Assembly: GCF_001858025.1 (NCBI RefSeq)
Contig: NZ_LZQD01000002.1
Coordinates: 573,062 to 637,061, forward strand
DNA length: 64,000 nucleotides
Direction of reading: 5' to 3'
Origin: Trichormus sp. NMC-1
Lineage (GTDB): Bacteria; Cyanobacteriota; Cyanobacteriia; Cyanobacteriales; Nostocaceae
Positions 1 through 9,280 of this stretch are shown piece after piece. Position numbers and translations under genes: made by a program. How positions within the stretch are numbered: the first letter of the stretch is position 1; each line of letters starts with the position of its first letter. The notes under the pieces are model-generated. The model was not told where the DNA came from, ran no database searches, and worked only from the letters and a program-made list of their open reading frames with translations.

Positions 1-2
1 AA

Positions 3-737
3 CCTACCCTAGGCTTATCAGTAGCTCGCAACACAGGCGCTAAGGCTACCAGCGCAGAAATTATCGCTTATTTGGATGATGATGCAGTCGCTAGTCCCCA
101 ATGGTTGCAAGTTTTGTATTCTGCCTACGAAAATAATCCCAACATAGCGATCGCTGGTGGTAAAGTTACCCTCATCTGGCCTCCAGACATTGAACCACCA
201 AAGTGGATATCTCCCGGACTAGCAGGTAACTTAGGAGCCTACGACTTGGGAGACAGTATCGTCTACATTGAACAGCCCGGTTCCACCCCTAGAGGCTTAA
301 ATTACTCTATTCGGCGCAGTTTTCTAGAAGTTATAGGCGGTTTTGACCCTCAACTAGGACGAGTCGGCAAAAACCTATTATCTAATGAAGAACTGCAAAT
401 GACCGAATTTGCCCTTCAGCGTGGTTGGCAAGTAGCTTATCTTCCCCAAGCCCTAGTTGCTCACAATGTTGCCCCAGAACGTCTAAAACCCTCCTGGTTT
501 TTAAACCGGGGTTGGTGGCAAGGTATTAGTGAGTGCTATCGGGAACAACTTGCTGGTAAAGCCGGTATTGGTCAACTGCAACGAGGCAGCGAGAAGTTTG
601 TACGTGGCTTATATAAATCCTTACAATATATTACTGATCCAGCCGAAAGATTTGATAAACTAGTCTATGCTTATGGTCAGATTGGTTACTTAAATGCAGC
701 CATTCAAGGACTTCTTTTTACAGCGAACAAAAAATAA
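3..737 (+). CDS. Family 2 glycosyltransferase, 3' part (gene begins upstream of window)
   Basis: The reading frame is open from base 3, so the first ATG at 72 is internal and the gene starts before the window. The visible part has the GT2 features: a start like LSVARNTGA, then the acidic metal/nucleotide-sugar motif AYLDDDA, then NYSIRR and GGFDP, and SNEELQMTEFALQRG in the acceptor region. This supports an inverting GT-A transferase adding a sugar to an extracellular polysaccharide. It is 18 bp upstream of a second glycosyltransferase, so co-transcription is likely. It resembles the HpsE-type enzymes of hormogonium polysaccharide loci, but that name is only a suggestion. Confidence 0.85.
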   Translation, partial: PTLGLSVARNTGAKATSAEIIAYLDDDAVASPQWLQVLYSAYENNPNIAIAGGKVTLIWPPDIEPPKWISPGLAGNLGAYDLGDSIVYIEQPGSTPRGLNYSIRRSFLEVIGGFDPQLGRVGKNLLSNEELQMTEFALQRGWQVAYLPQALVAHNVAPERLKPSWFLNRGWWQGISECYREQLAGKAGIGQLQRGSEKFVRGLYKSLQYITDPAERFDKLVYAYGQIGYLNAAIQGLLFTANKK

Positions 738-755
738 ATTAAAGTAAAAATTATT

Positions 756-1685
756 ATGTCATCTAAAATACCAGTCTCCGTACTCATTCCCGCCAAAAAC
801 GAAGAATCTAACTTACCTGCCTGTTTAACTAGTCTGGCAGTAGCTGATGAAGTTTTTGTTGTCGATTCCCAAAGTAGCGATAAAAGTATTGAAATTGCGG
901 AGAGTTACGGGGCAAAAGTCGTACAATTCAACTTTAATGGCAGTTGGCCGAAAAAGAAAAATTGGTCATTAGAAAATCTACCTTTTCGGAATGAATGGGT
1001 GCTAATTGTTGATTGTGATGAGCGGATTACACCTGAATCTTGGGCAGAAATTGCCGAAGTAATTAAAAGCAATGAGTGTAATGGTTATTACATCAATCGC
1101 CGTGTATTTTTCTTGGGAAAATGGATTCGTCACGGAGGTAAATATCCTGATTGGAATCTCCGCTTATTTAAACATCAAAAAGGCCGCTACGAAAACCTCA
1201 ACACCGAAGATATACCCAACACAGGTGATAACGAAGTTCACGAACACGTAATTTTGCAAGGACAAGTTGGGTATCTCAAACATGATATGCTCCACGAAGA
1301 TTTCCGCAATCTTTATCACTGGTTAGAAAGACATAACCGCTATTCTAATTGGGAAGCTCGTGTGTATTTAAATTTGCTCACAGGTAAAGATAATGGTAAA
1401 ACAATTGGTGCAAATCTATTTGGTGATGCAGTACAACGTAAACGCTTCTTAAAAACAGTGTGGGTACGCTTGCCATTTAAACCATTATTAAGGTTTATTT
1501 TGTTCTATATTGTTCAGCGCGGCTTTTTAGATGGCAAAGCTGGATATATCTATGGACGGTTATTGAGCCAATATGAATATCAAATTGGAGTCAAACTTTA
1601 CGAATTACGCAGTTGTGGTGGACAGTTAAATACTGCCAATACATCTGAATCAACCTCCTCAACTTTGTCTCAGGAAGCAGGGTAA
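756..1685 (+). CDS. Family 2 glycosyltransferase (WaaE/KdtX-like)
   Basis: A 309-residue GT2 enzyme. It begins PVSVLIPAKNEESNLPACL, has VFVVDSQSSDKS and the VDCDERI metal-binding motif near residue 87, as in WaaE-type transferases that decorate lipopolysaccharide core or exopolysaccharide. A hydrophobic, basic C-terminal third (FKPLLRFILFYIVQRG) suggests membrane association. The gene follows another glycosyltransferase by 18 bp and precedes a WcaF-like acetyltransferase, so the three probably build one polysaccharide. The last ~20 residues are Ser/Thr-rich. Just after the stop the sequence passes into a very long heptanucleotide array that separates it from the acetyltransferase gene. The acceptor and sugar are unknown. 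Confidence 0.85.
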   Translation: MSSKIPVSVLIPAKNEESNLPACLTSLAVADEVFVVDSQSSDKSIEIAESYGAKVVQFNFNGSWPKKKNWSLENLPFRNEWVLIVDCDERITPESWAEIAEVIKSNECNGYYINRRVFFLGKWIRHGGKYPDWNLRLFKHQKGRYENLNTEDIPNTGDNEVHEHVILQGQVGYLKHDMLHEDFRNLYHWLERHNRYSNWEARVYLNLLTGKDNGKTIGANLFGDAVQRKRFLKTVWVRLPFKPLLRFILFYIVQRGFLDGKAGYIYGRLLSQYEYQIGVKLYELRSCGGQLNTANTSESTSSTLSQEAG

Positions 1686-1727
1686 TGGGTAATGGGGAAA
1701 TATTTATCTTTCTCCTGACTAATGACT

Positions 1728-2127
1728 CCAATGACCAATGACCAATGACCAATGACCAATGACCAATGACCAATGACCAATGACCAATGACCAATGACCA
1801 ATGACCAATGACCAATGACCAATGACCAATGACCAATGACCAATGACCAATGACCAATGACCAATGACCAATGACCAATGACCAATGACCAATGACCAAT
1901 GACCAATGACCAATGACCAATGACCAATGACCAATGACCAATGACCAATGACCAATGACCAATGACCAATGACCAATGACCAATGACCAATGACCAATGA
2001 CCAATGACCAATGACCAATGACCAATGACCAATGACCAATGACCAATGACCAATGACCAATGACCAATGACCAATGACCAATGACCAATGACCAATGACC
2101 AATGACCAATGACCAATGACCAATGAC
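1728..2127. repeat. Heptanucleotide tandem array (CCAATGA)n, about 57 copies
   Basis: About 400 bp of perfect 7-bp periodicity (unit CCAATGA), with degenerate units (TAATGAC) at both ends. It matches the short tandemly repeated repetitive (STRR) class known from heterocystous cyanobacteria, but is very long. It fills nearly the whole spacer between two polysaccharide genes. Because 7 is not a multiple of 3, all three minus-strand frames are open and encode a meaningless VIGHWSL repeat. Confidence 0.97.
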
Positions 2128-2129
2128 TA

Positions 2130-2699
2130 ATGACAGATGACAGACCTTTTGTAGATTTACGTAAATATGACCAATCCTGGTTTGACCGAGGTCGTCCGGG
2201 TTGGTATGTTTTAATATGGTGGTTGGTGCAAGCGATCGCATTTCCTCTGACTCCCCAACCGCTAAATATTCTGCGTCGCGCCCTGCTGCGGCTATTTGGA
2301 GCTAAGATTGGCAAAGGCGTATTAATTAGACCCACAGCCCGTTTTACCTATCCTTGGAAAGTTACCATTGGTGATTACAGTTGGATTGGTGATGATGTAG
2401 TTTTCTACAGTCTTGATCAGATTATTATTGGTGAACAGTGCATAGTTTCTCAAAAAAGTTACCTGTGTACAGGTAGTCATGATATTCAAGATCCAGCCTT
2501 TGGTTTAAAAACCGCAAGTATTACCATCGGTAATGGTGCATGGGTAGCAGCAGATTGTTTCCTAGCCCCAGGAGTAGAAATCGGTGCTAATGCAGTAATT
2601 GGGGCGCGTAGTAGTGTTTTTACTAATATGCCACCGAATCAAGTTTGTTGGGGCAGTCCTTGTCGTCCTCACCATGAGAGAATAATTCGTAATTCGTAA
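2130..2699 (+). CDS. WcaF-like hexapeptide-repeat acetyltransferase
   Basis: A 189-residue protein with the left-handed beta-helix pattern of hexapeptide acetyltransferases: repeats such as IGKGVLIRP, VTIGDYSWIGDDV, IIIGEQC, ITIGNGAWVAADCFLAPGV and EIGANAVIGA. TGSHDIQDP is the typical catalytic-histidine loop of the WcaF/NodL group, which O-acetylate sugars. Two glycosyltransferase genes lie just upstream, so it probably acetylates the same exopolysaccharide. The ATG at 2130 sits right at the edge of the heptamer array and no ribosome-binding site is visible, because repeats occupy the upstream bases. The stop codon falls in a short ATTCGTA repeat, so the last residues may be repeat-derived. 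Confidence 0.85.
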   Translation: MTDDRPFVDLRKYDQSWFDRGRPGWYVLIWWLVQAIAFPLTPQPLNILRRALLRLFGAKIGKGVLIRPTARFTYPWKVTIGDYSWIGDDVVFYSLDQIIIGEQCIVSQKSYLCTGSHDIQDPAFGLKTASITIGNGAWVAADCFLAPGVEIGANAVIGARSSVFTNMPPNQVCWGSPCRPHHERIIRNS

Positions 2700-2869
2700 A
2701 CAGGGAACAGGGAACAGGGAATAAATAGGCAGGGGGCAGTAGATCATTATTTCTCCCCATCTCCGTGTCTCCGCGTCTCCGCGTCTCCCCATCACCCCAT
2801 CCCCTGCTATAAAAGCCCACACTGGATTAGAAATTTCCGAATACAGTGTGGGTAGTTGAGGTTTTGAAA

Positions 2870-4606
2870 TTATGCCGGATAAATCCTTAACCGACGATTT
2901 GGTTCTTCGCCAAAACTGTCAGACTTGAGTCGATAATGTTCTACCAACTCATGCTGCATTTTTCTAACTTGAGAAGAACGAGGTAATAACTCAACAGGCT
3001 GACCTTTAGGAATGACAATTTGCTCAACTGCAAGTCTTGCTTCTTCCAAAGCGTCCATCTCGTCATCACTGCCATTGTGAAGTAACAATTGTAATTCTCG
3101 GTCATCGCCCAGTTCCGGATCATCCATGTTCAGCAACCGCCGCAAACCACGAGTAATTTGGGGAATGGTGCTGGACTTAATCACATGAATTGGCACATGA
3201 CGAGCTTTTGCCATTTGCCTTAACTTAGCGTGATTTTTGACGTGCGATCGCAATGCCAAAATTGCATCAGCACTATCTATATCTTTTGTTAATGCCACAG
3301 GCAAAGTGAGAACATTAATTACCTGTTCCAATTGGTGACGACTCACCCCATAGGGGTAAATGTGTAATGGTAAATCTTCCCCATTTGGCCCCGCTAGTTT
3401 AGGAGTACTGAAATCAATACTGTCTGAATAATTGAAAGATTCATCCAACAAGCGGTCAAATTCACTGCGCCCAGTCGGACGTTCCCGTTCTAGAGACAAA
3501 GGCGGCAGAGCTACCATTTGTCCAGAAGCACGCCAGCCATTGACCTGCCGAGCAGCGGGGAAAGATTCTTCATCATTAGCCAGCTGTCCACCGCGACCAT
3601 TAACCACAGATAGCTGTCTGGTAATCGCCACCTTTCCCTGTTCATCAACAGTTCTCGTTTGTGGGCTGGCTTGCCGACCTCGCAACAGAGTATCAACTGT
3701 GTCAGCTACACTTTCATGTACTACCCAGCGCTGTCGTTCTAGCATTTCCACAGCAATCTCAAAAGTGGGAGGAGCTTTACGTTCCAAAACCGTCTTTTGA
3801 GAACCCCTTCTTCTGGCTTCATCATCTCCTAACGTCACAGCCTGAATACCCCCAACCAAATCAGAAAGGGTAGGGTTTTTAATCAGGTTTTCAATCTGAT
3901 TACCGTGAGCAGTACCTACCAATTGCACACCCCTTTCCGCAATGGTACGCGCCGCTAAAGCTTCCAGTTCCGTACCAATTTCATCAATAACGATGACTTC
4001 TGGCATATGGTTTTCTACAGCTTCAATCATCACTTGGTGCTGTAGTTCTGGTTTAGCCACTTGCATTCGTCTAGCACGACCAATTGCCGGGTGAGCAACA
4101 TCACCATCTCCAGCGATTTCGTTAGAGGTGTCAATAATTACAACACGTTTATGTAAATCATCCGCCAACACACGGGCAATTTCTCGTAAGGCGGTAGTCT
4201 TACCCACACCTGGACGACCGAGCATGAGAATCGATTGACCAGTTTCGACCAAATCGCGGATCATGGCAATTGTGCCGAATACTGCCCGACCGACACGACA
4301 GGTTAAGCCAATAATTTTACCCGTGCGGTTGCGGATAGCACTAATCCGATGCAAAGTTTGCTCAATTCCCGCCCGATTATCTCCGCCAAAGGTTCCAACT
4401 CTTTGAATGCAATCATCTATTTGTGCTTGAGTAACGGGTGTTTCGCTTAGATACTCAGCTTCATTAGGAAAGCGAGCTTCGGGGCGACGACCTAAATCCA
4501 AGACCACTTCCACTAAACTATCTCGTTTGGGATGATTCTCTAGTACGTTTCGCAGGTCTTGGGGCAAAATGTCTAACAACTTTTGGAGATCTTCTGTAAT
4601 CGTCAT
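2870..4606 (-). CDS. ycf45: R3H-domain AAA+ ATPase, Ycf45 family
   Basis: Homologous in layout to plastid Ycf45 and SpoIIIAA-like ATPases. Walker A is GRPGVGKTTALREIA and Walker B is VIVIDEIGTELEA. A degenerate linker follows, then a C-terminal R3H single-strand nucleic-acid-binding segment ending SFGEEPNRRLRIYPA. The frame is open to an ATG at 4693, but that start would overlap ldpA by 47 bp. The ATG at 4606 (MTITEDLQKLLDILP) fits the family start and leaves 40 bp after the ldpA stop, giving 578 residues. It is probably co-transcribed with ldpA. Its role is unknown; nucleic-acid binding coupled to ATP hydrolysis is inferred from the domains. Confidence 0.9.
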   Translation of the reverse strand: MTITEDLQKLLDILPQDLRNVLENHPKRDSLVEVVLDLGRRPEARFPNEAEYLSETPVTQAQIDDCIQRVGTFGGDNRAGIEQTLHRISAIRNRTGKIIGLTCRVGRAVFGTIAMIRDLVETGQSILMLGRPGVGKTTALREIARVLADDLHKRVVIIDTSNEIAGDGDVAHPAIGRARRMQVAKPELQHQVMIEAVENHMPEVIVIDEIGTELEALAARTIAERGVQLVGTAHGNQIENLIKNPTLSDLVGGIQAVTLGDDEARRRGSQKTVLERKAPPTFEIAVEMLERQRWVVHESVADTVDTLLRGRQASPQTRTVDEQGKVAITRQLSVVNGRGGQLANDEESFPAARQVNGWRASGQMVALPPLSLERERPTGRSEFDRLLDESFNYSDSIDFSTPKLAGPNGEDLPLHIYPYGVSRHQLEQVINVLTLPVALTKDIDSADAILALRSHVKNHAKLRQMAKARHVPIHVIKSSTIPQITRGLRRLLNMDDPELGDDRELQLLLHNGSDDEMDALEEARLAVEQIVIPKGQPVELLPRSSQVRKMQHELVEHYRLKSDSFGEEPNRRLRIYPA

Positions 4607-4646
4607 GCTTTCTATGGTGACGTTTGTAGAGATAACGAATGAGCGA

Positions 4647-5828
4647 TTAGGGGTACCGCTGTGACTTGAGTTGGGAAACGAGAGAATGGGCAAGCTCTAC
4701 AGCCTGCCAGAGTAATTCTGGTTCTTCTTCCAGACGGACTGTTGCCTTAATACTAGTGTGACTCACCTCCTGATTCTCTAATTTTTCAAGAATGGGTGAC
4801 AGCAATACACGGGCATAGCTACCGTAAGCAATGCCGGCAATTTTGGATTTTGGATTTTGGATTTTGGATTTTGGATTGTTATGTTCTAATCTAAAATCTA
4901 AAATCGGCAATCTAAAATCGTTTAGCAGTCCCATTGCCTTTAACTTGGGGACGGTGTAGCTATTAGTACCGCCTGCTAACTGCACATATCCTGGTAGGTT
5001 TGCTGCCAAAACTTTTTGCCCTAATTTTATGGCTGCTATAGTGGTTCCATCGCCAATGTCACCACTCATAGAGCGCCCGTCTGTTTGCCAAATTACAACT
5101 TGGGGACGGGGGGCAATGATTTTATAAATTGCTTGCAGGTAATCAATTAGTCCTTCATGATCGTTACAGCTGATAGCTATTACCTTTAATTTATCTACTC
5201 CAGATGCCAAAGCTGACCACAGGCGCTGGAATTCTGCCAAACGCCCTACTTGTGTATGAATTTCTATCGCATCTATTCCCGTTTGCATGATCAGTGGTGC
5301 GTTGCCTCTGGCAAGCGAAGCTATGGCTTCTGGAGTTGAGACATATGATACTGTATCAATTATGTCATAGGGACAAGCTGGGATGCAACGACCGCAGCCA
5401 TAACACTTCTGAGCAACAATTCCTGAAAAACTATCTTCTATATTGTTAAACACAATTGCTTGTGCTGGACAAACTTTTTCACAGGGTCTAGGGCAATCCG
5501 TTGGACAATTACTAGAATTAAACTCTGCTTTTCTAAAATGGGGGTCTTCTCCATCGTTGAGGCTGACCATTAACAAGGGTAAATTGCCTTGAAAGCCAAA
5601 GCCTCGCTCTTGGGCATCCCTCACCAAATCCTTGGCTGCTAGTAAACCTGCTTGTGCTGCGGCAACCACAGCTGGATCAGCTGCCACATCTATGCAGTCA
5701 GCGCCCGCCAAAGTGTAGGCTAATGTTAAGCTTCTGACCGCAGGTAAATGTTGGTAACTGGCTCCACAGATCAATTTGAACCAGCGACCTTGTTGTAGGG
5801 ATTTTAAAGGGGCTAACAGATTAGTCAC
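4647..5828 (-). CDS. ldpA: LdpA, iron-sulfur light-input protein of the circadian clock
   Basis: A 393-residue protein with two ferredoxin-type clusters: CPTDCPRPCEKVCPAQAI and CYGCGRCIPACPYDIID, about residues 102-155. An LdpA-type C-terminal region follows. In Synechococcus LdpA senses redox state and adjusts the clock period. Near residues 305-335 the protein carries a low-complexity stretch, LDFRL then NPKSKIQNPKSKI. It is encoded by tandem 7-bp units (TTTTGGA on the plus strand, 4841-4877) identical to an intergenic repeat found elsewhere in the window. The reading frame survives, so the repeat appears to have expanded inside the gene. ycf45 follows downstream. Confidence 0.9.
   Translation of the reverse strand: MTNLLAPLKSLQQGRWFKLICGASYQHLPAVRSLTLAYTLAGADCIDVAADPAVVAAAQAGLLAAKDLVRDAQERGFGFQGNLPLLMVSLNDGEDPHFRKAEFNSSNCPTDCPRPCEKVCPAQAIVFNNIEDSFSGIVAQKCYGCGRCIPACPYDIIDTVSYVSTPEAIASLARGNAPLIMQTGIDAIEIHTQVGRLAEFQRLWSALASGVDKLKVIAISCNDHEGLIDYLQAIYKIIAPRPQVVIWQTDGRSMSGDIGDGTTIAAIKLGQKVLAANLPGYVQLAGGTNSYTVPKLKAMGLLNDFRLPILDFRLEHNNPKSKIQNPKSKIAGIAYGSYARVLLSPILEKLENQEVSHTSIKATVRLEEEPELLWQAVELAHSLVSQLKSQRYP
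4841..4877. repeat. Heptamer repeat (TTTTGGA)5 inside ldpA
   Basis: Five tandem 7-bp units within the ldpA coding region. A related run based on TCTAAAA units lies just beside it (about 4887-4920). The reverse complement, TCCAAAA, appears as an intergenic array at 11531-11557 upstream of cobG. Confidence 0.95.
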
Positions 5829-6124
5829 TCTTCTATTATGCGTTTATCGGCCGGAAAATTGCACCGGATCATCTAGAAAAAATCGCATTTATTTTTTTTG
5901 CATAGTGATCTTAGATTTTCACCTGACTATAGGAGTGTAATTTGTCATGATGCGGTAATACCAATTTTATGTGAGCTTGCACATAATTCTGAAATCCATT
6001 GATTTATCTGTCTTCATCCGCGTTTATCTGCGTGTATCCGCGTTCCATTATTCTATGCAGCTTCATATTAATCTGGTATAAGGTGCGTTACTTGACATTT
6101 TGCAGTATTTCGATTAAGCACACA

Positions 6125-7537
6125 TTAAAGAATTTTTCTACCTGTTAAAACTTCTCTCACTTCTAACATGGCGGAATAGGTGGGGAGAATGTGTAGAGTT
6201 TCATTGGCTGGTGTATGTGCCAATGCTGTAGCGATCGCTTGCCGCAAGTCTTCTTCTACAATCAAGTTGAGGTTACTCTGGGCAGATTTCTGACTATAAC
6301 GTAGACGTAAGGCCATATCATACACGCGATCGCCACTTACAACCAAAGTCCCACCTCTTTCTACTAATTTTTCTGTATCTACATCCCAAATCCATGATAC
6401 ATCAGTACCATCCGGGGTGCGGTCATTCAAAACCAACAAAGTTGTTTTATCTGTACTTTGAGTAACAACACGAATAGTTTCATTTGTCCCCACAGGATTT
6501 TTAGATAATAATATCCTCACCCGTTTTCCATCAATTACTAAATCTTCGGCTCGACCAAAAGCAGCTTGGAAACTATTAATTGTTTCTCTAATTGTGACTT
6601 CATCAATTCCTAATTCTTTGGCTGCGGTGGCTGCGGCTAAAGTATTATATTTGTTGTATAAACCAACCAGGATTTGTGACCATTCACCACTTTCTAAAGC
6701 TGGTTTACTCTTAGTAAAACCGCAACTTGGACAGGTGAAATCTCCTAAATGGGATAGGTAAACCCCTTGATAATCAAGAGAATGTCCACATCTCGGACAA
6801 TAAATAGAATCTACAGCGTGAGGAATTGCTTCTAAATAATGTTCTGGTTCATTTAACCCAAAGAATAACACCTTTTGGGGTAATTGCTGACCGAGATTTG
6901 ATAAAGTTGGATCATCAGCATTGGGAATAACTACCGTTGCTTCTGGTAATGTAGAAATAACTTTTGTCCACCGTTTGCTAATGGTGTCAACTTCCCCATA
7001 TCTATCGAGTTGGTCACGGAACAAGTTTAAACAGAGAATAATCCGGGGTTGAAGAGGTTTTAAAACTTTGGGAACAATATTTTCATCAACTTCCAAAATG
7101 GCGTAATCTACATTTAGAGAACCTAGTAAGTTCGCGTTGTCTATTAAAGCTGTTGCTAAACCATTTTCTAGATTTGCTCCAGTAGCATTATGGGCAATTT
7201 TGTAACCTTTGTGTTCTAAAATCGTAGATAATAATAGGGCTGTAGTGGTTTTTCCATTGGTTCCCGCAATCAAAATTATTCCGTTTTTAACTTGCTGACT
7301 CAATAATTGTAAAATTCGGGGTTCAATGCGTCGCGCAATAGACCCTGGTAATACACTAGCAGCACCAAGACGCAGAGAGCGTACTAAAAATGTGACACTT
7401 TTAGCGATTGATACCGCTAAACCCAGTTGTAGTCTATCTATAAGTTCTATTTTCTTTCCCACAGCCGTTGTTAACGTATCGTCTTTAATTACAAATTTAA
7501 TCTTGCAAGTGTAGCGAATCTTGGCACAAAAAGCCAC
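6125..7537 (-). CDS. murT: Mur ligase family protein, MurT-like (lipid II isoglutaminyl synthase subunit)
   Basis: The product has the Mur ligase ATP-binding loop ILIAGTNGKTTTALLLS, followed by the central domain (ILEVDEN, LNLFRDQLDRYGEVDT). A four-cysteine zinc ribbon, CPRCGHSLDYQGVY...CPSCGF, is typical of MurT rather than MurC-F. A DUF1727-type C-terminal domain ends the protein. MurT works with the glutaminase GatD to amidate lipid II in peptidoglycan synthesis; gatD is not adjacent here. The first ~20 residues (MAFCAKIRYTCKIKF) look unlike the family, so the true start may be an internal non-ATG codon. Nothing indicates an operon with ldpA, 296 bp downstream. Confidence 0.82.
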   Translation of the reverse strand: MAFCAKIRYTCKIKFVIKDDTLTTAVGKKIELIDRLQLGLAVSIAKSVTFLVRSLRLGAASVLPGSIARRIEPRILQLLSQQVKNGIILIAGTNGKTTTALLLSTILEHKGYKIAHNATGANLENGLATALIDNANLLGSLNVDYAILEVDENIVPKVLKPLQPRIILCLNLFRDQLDRYGEVDTISKRWTKVISTLPEATVVIPNADDPTLSNLGQQLPQKVLFFGLNEPEHYLEAIPHAVDSIYCPRCGHSLDYQGVYLSHLGDFTCPSCGFTKSKPALESGEWSQILVGLYNKYNTLAAATAAKELGIDEVTIRETINSFQAAFGRAEDLVIDGKRVRILLSKNPVGTNETIRVVTQSTDKTTLLVLNDRTPDGTDVSWIWDVDTEKLVERGGTLVVSGDRVYDMALRLRYSQKSAQSNLNLIVEEDLRQAIATALAHTPANETLHILPTYSAMLEVREVLTGRKIL

Positions 7538-7755
7538 ACATTAATAATTCAAGATTCAAAATAGAGTCTATGGCAAGCTGCACGAACAAAATTGGTATGA
7601 TAAATAATCCCACCACAGGGTATCTTAAAAAATGGTGCGTAGATGTAATTATATATCTAGGCTAGTACATCTTTGCGTAAGTCAACCAATTATTAAAAAT
7701 TCTTGAAAAGCTTGTGTAATGTGCTTTTTAAATTTTTGATTTTTAATTTTTAATT

Positions 7756-7773
7756 CCGCAAAGCGGTACTAGT
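7756..7773. repeat. Dispersed boundary motif GCGGTACTAGT
   Basis: CCGCAAAGCGGTACTAGT follows an AT-rich run of AATTTTTAATT units. The same motif, in either orientation, borders the heptamer array at 56807 and begins the element copies at 43500 and 46422. It appears to be a terminal sequence of a small dispersed element. Confidence 0.75.
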
Positions 7774-7827
7774 CGGCTGAATTCAGCACAAACTTAGGGA
7801 AAATAGTAGCTTAAAAGGTTCTCGTTG

Positions 7828-8418
7828 ATGAATAGCATGAAGTGGCTTTTTTTACAAACTAAAATAATTGCTAACTGGCGACGGTTGGTGTCAAAATGCT
7901 TATTGTTGGTGATTTGTCTACTTATCATAAGTATACAGCCAGCTTCGGCAGGTATGAAAGATGATAGATACGAAGGGAATATTTTCGTAATTTATGCTGG
8001 TAATGGTTCTCTAGTTCCTCCCAGACAAACCCTAGCCCAGACTTTAGCACAACATAAACCCGCATTGCTGGCATTTTATGTTGATGATAGCAAGGATTGT
8101 AAACAGTATGCGGTCTTTATTTCCCAAACTCAGGCATTCTATGGACGAGCAGCGGAGATTATCCCCATAAGTGTTGATACAATACCAATTAAGGCAAGCT
8201 ACGACCCCACGGAACCAGGATACTACTACTCAGGGGGTGTACCGCAAGTTGTCATTTTTGACAAGTCAGGAAAAGTAATCTTGAATAAAAAGGGTCAAGT
8301 TCCTTTTGAAGAGATAGACGACAAATTTCGAGAAGTGTTTGATTTCTTACCTCGTGACCAGTCTATTGAGTTCAAGCAACGCTCATTTAATGAATTCAGC
8401 AGCGAGTTGAGTCAGTAA
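7828..8418 (+). CDS. Thylakoid photosystem I accumulation factor, thioredoxin-like fold
   Basis: A 196-residue protein with an N-terminal basic stretch, then a hydrophobic segment (CLLLVICLLIISIQPASAG) that reads as a signal peptide or anchor. The rest resembles a thioredoxin fold without a CxxC active site: LLAFYVDDSKDCKQYAVF, GGVPQVVIFDKSGKVI. It matches the cyanobacterial family annotated as thylakoid membrane photosystem I accumulation factor, so a role in photosystem I stability in the thylakoid lumen is likely. The ATG at 7828 is preferred over the TTG immediately before it. A rho-independent terminator follows at 8451. Confidence 0.7.
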   Translation: MNSMKWLFLQTKIIANWRRLVSKCLLLVICLLIISIQPASAGMKDDRYEGNIFVIYAGNGSLVPPRQTLAQTLAQHKPALLAFYVDDSKDCKQYAVFISQTQAFYGRAAEIIPISVDTIPIKASYDPTEPGYYYSGGVPQVVIFDKSGKVILNKKGQVPFEEIDDKFREVFDFLPRDQSIEFKQRSFNEFSSELSQ

Positions 8419-8450
8419 ACATTTCCACACAGGATAATTAACTTTTCTGG

Positions 8451-8475
8451 AAGTCCGCACTAGCGGACTTATTTT
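8451..8475 (+). terminator. Rho-independent terminator
   Basis: Perfect 8-bp stem AAGTCCGC / GCGGACTT with an ACTA loop, followed by ATTTT. It lies 33 bp after the stop codon of the photosystem I factor gene. Confidence 0.8.
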
Positions 8476-8622
8476 CTATATACATCATTTCTCATATCCA
8501 GGTGCAGATTTTTAGTTTTACCTGATACTGCATTTCTATTCCGGTCAAGAGATAATAGTTAAATCACGCTTCACCAATGACTAATGACTCATAACTAATA
8601 ACTACTAATTAGGTTTGTTCCG

Positions 8623-9231
8623 ATGCCAAAAGTTTATACTACCCAGGAACTCATCCAAATTTTAGCAGATGAACGCCAAGCTTGTCTGAAAGGAGAACGT
8701 CTTAAGTTAGAGGTAACGGCCTCTGGCAATCCCGTTCTCGACCAGTTTATCACAAGTGAAGGGCTACAAAAGTTTACAGCCTATCAAGATTTTAAAGCAT
8801 CGATTCATGAATATCAACGAGAAAATGAAGTTTCTGGGATTGTCTGGAAAGATTTGACAGTCAAGGGAAAAACTCTACATTATCCCGAAGTTGACGCGCA
8901 GTTAATTGCTTTAAAAAGTGATTTGGAAATTTTGAAAACTTCAAAAAATTCAATTCTGGAATTTTGGAATGCAGTTACAGCAGAAATGGAGTTATATTTG
9001 AGTGTGAGTAATGGTAAATTACACGAAAAAATCAATATATTAGATGTTGAGAGAATTATTCAAAGAACAGAATGGGCTAGTTTGTTAAAATGGGAAAACT
9101 CGAAGTTTTTAGAAGTTATTTTGCAGTTGGGTTGGGGTCAACCGGAGGAAGCTGCTTATAAACGAGGAAGACCACATTCAGGTAGTGAATTTATTCATGC
9201 GGTAAACCCTGGTAATTATCCCATTGGTTGA
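8623..9231 (+). CDS. Conserved hypothetical protein
   Basis: A 202-residue soluble protein that I do not recognise. It has charged helical segments (VDAQLIALKSDLEILKTSKNS), no signal peptide and no membrane segment. The basic C-terminus KRGRPHSGSEFIHAVNPG has an AT-hook-like RGRP core. Base composition and codon use match the neighbours. It stands alone between a plus-strand gene and the convergent cbiET gene. The ATG at 8623 follows a GGTTTGTTCCG leader without a strong ribosome-binding site. Confidence 0.6.
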   Translation: MPKVYTTQELIQILADERQACLKGERLKLEVTASGNPVLDQFITSEGLQKFTAYQDFKASIHEYQRENEVSGIVWKDLTVKGKTLHYPEVDAQLIALKSDLEILKTSKNSILEFWNAVTAEMELYLSVSNGKLHEKINILDVERIIQRTEWASLLKWENSKFLEVILQLGWGQPEEAAYKRGRPHSGSEFIHAVNPGNYPIG

Positions 9232-9280
9232 TTTCATCTGCGTTTATCTGCGTTTATCTGCGTTTAATTAATCAGGGTTT

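Noticed and set aside
1591..2335. Long minus-strand ORFs encoding VIGHWSL repeats
   Set aside because: They exist only because a 7-bp repeat without stop codons is open in all minus-strand frames. No start context and no homology.
3432..3800. 122-codon plus-strand ORF inside ycf45
   Set aside because: Antisense to a conserved ATPase; no family features.
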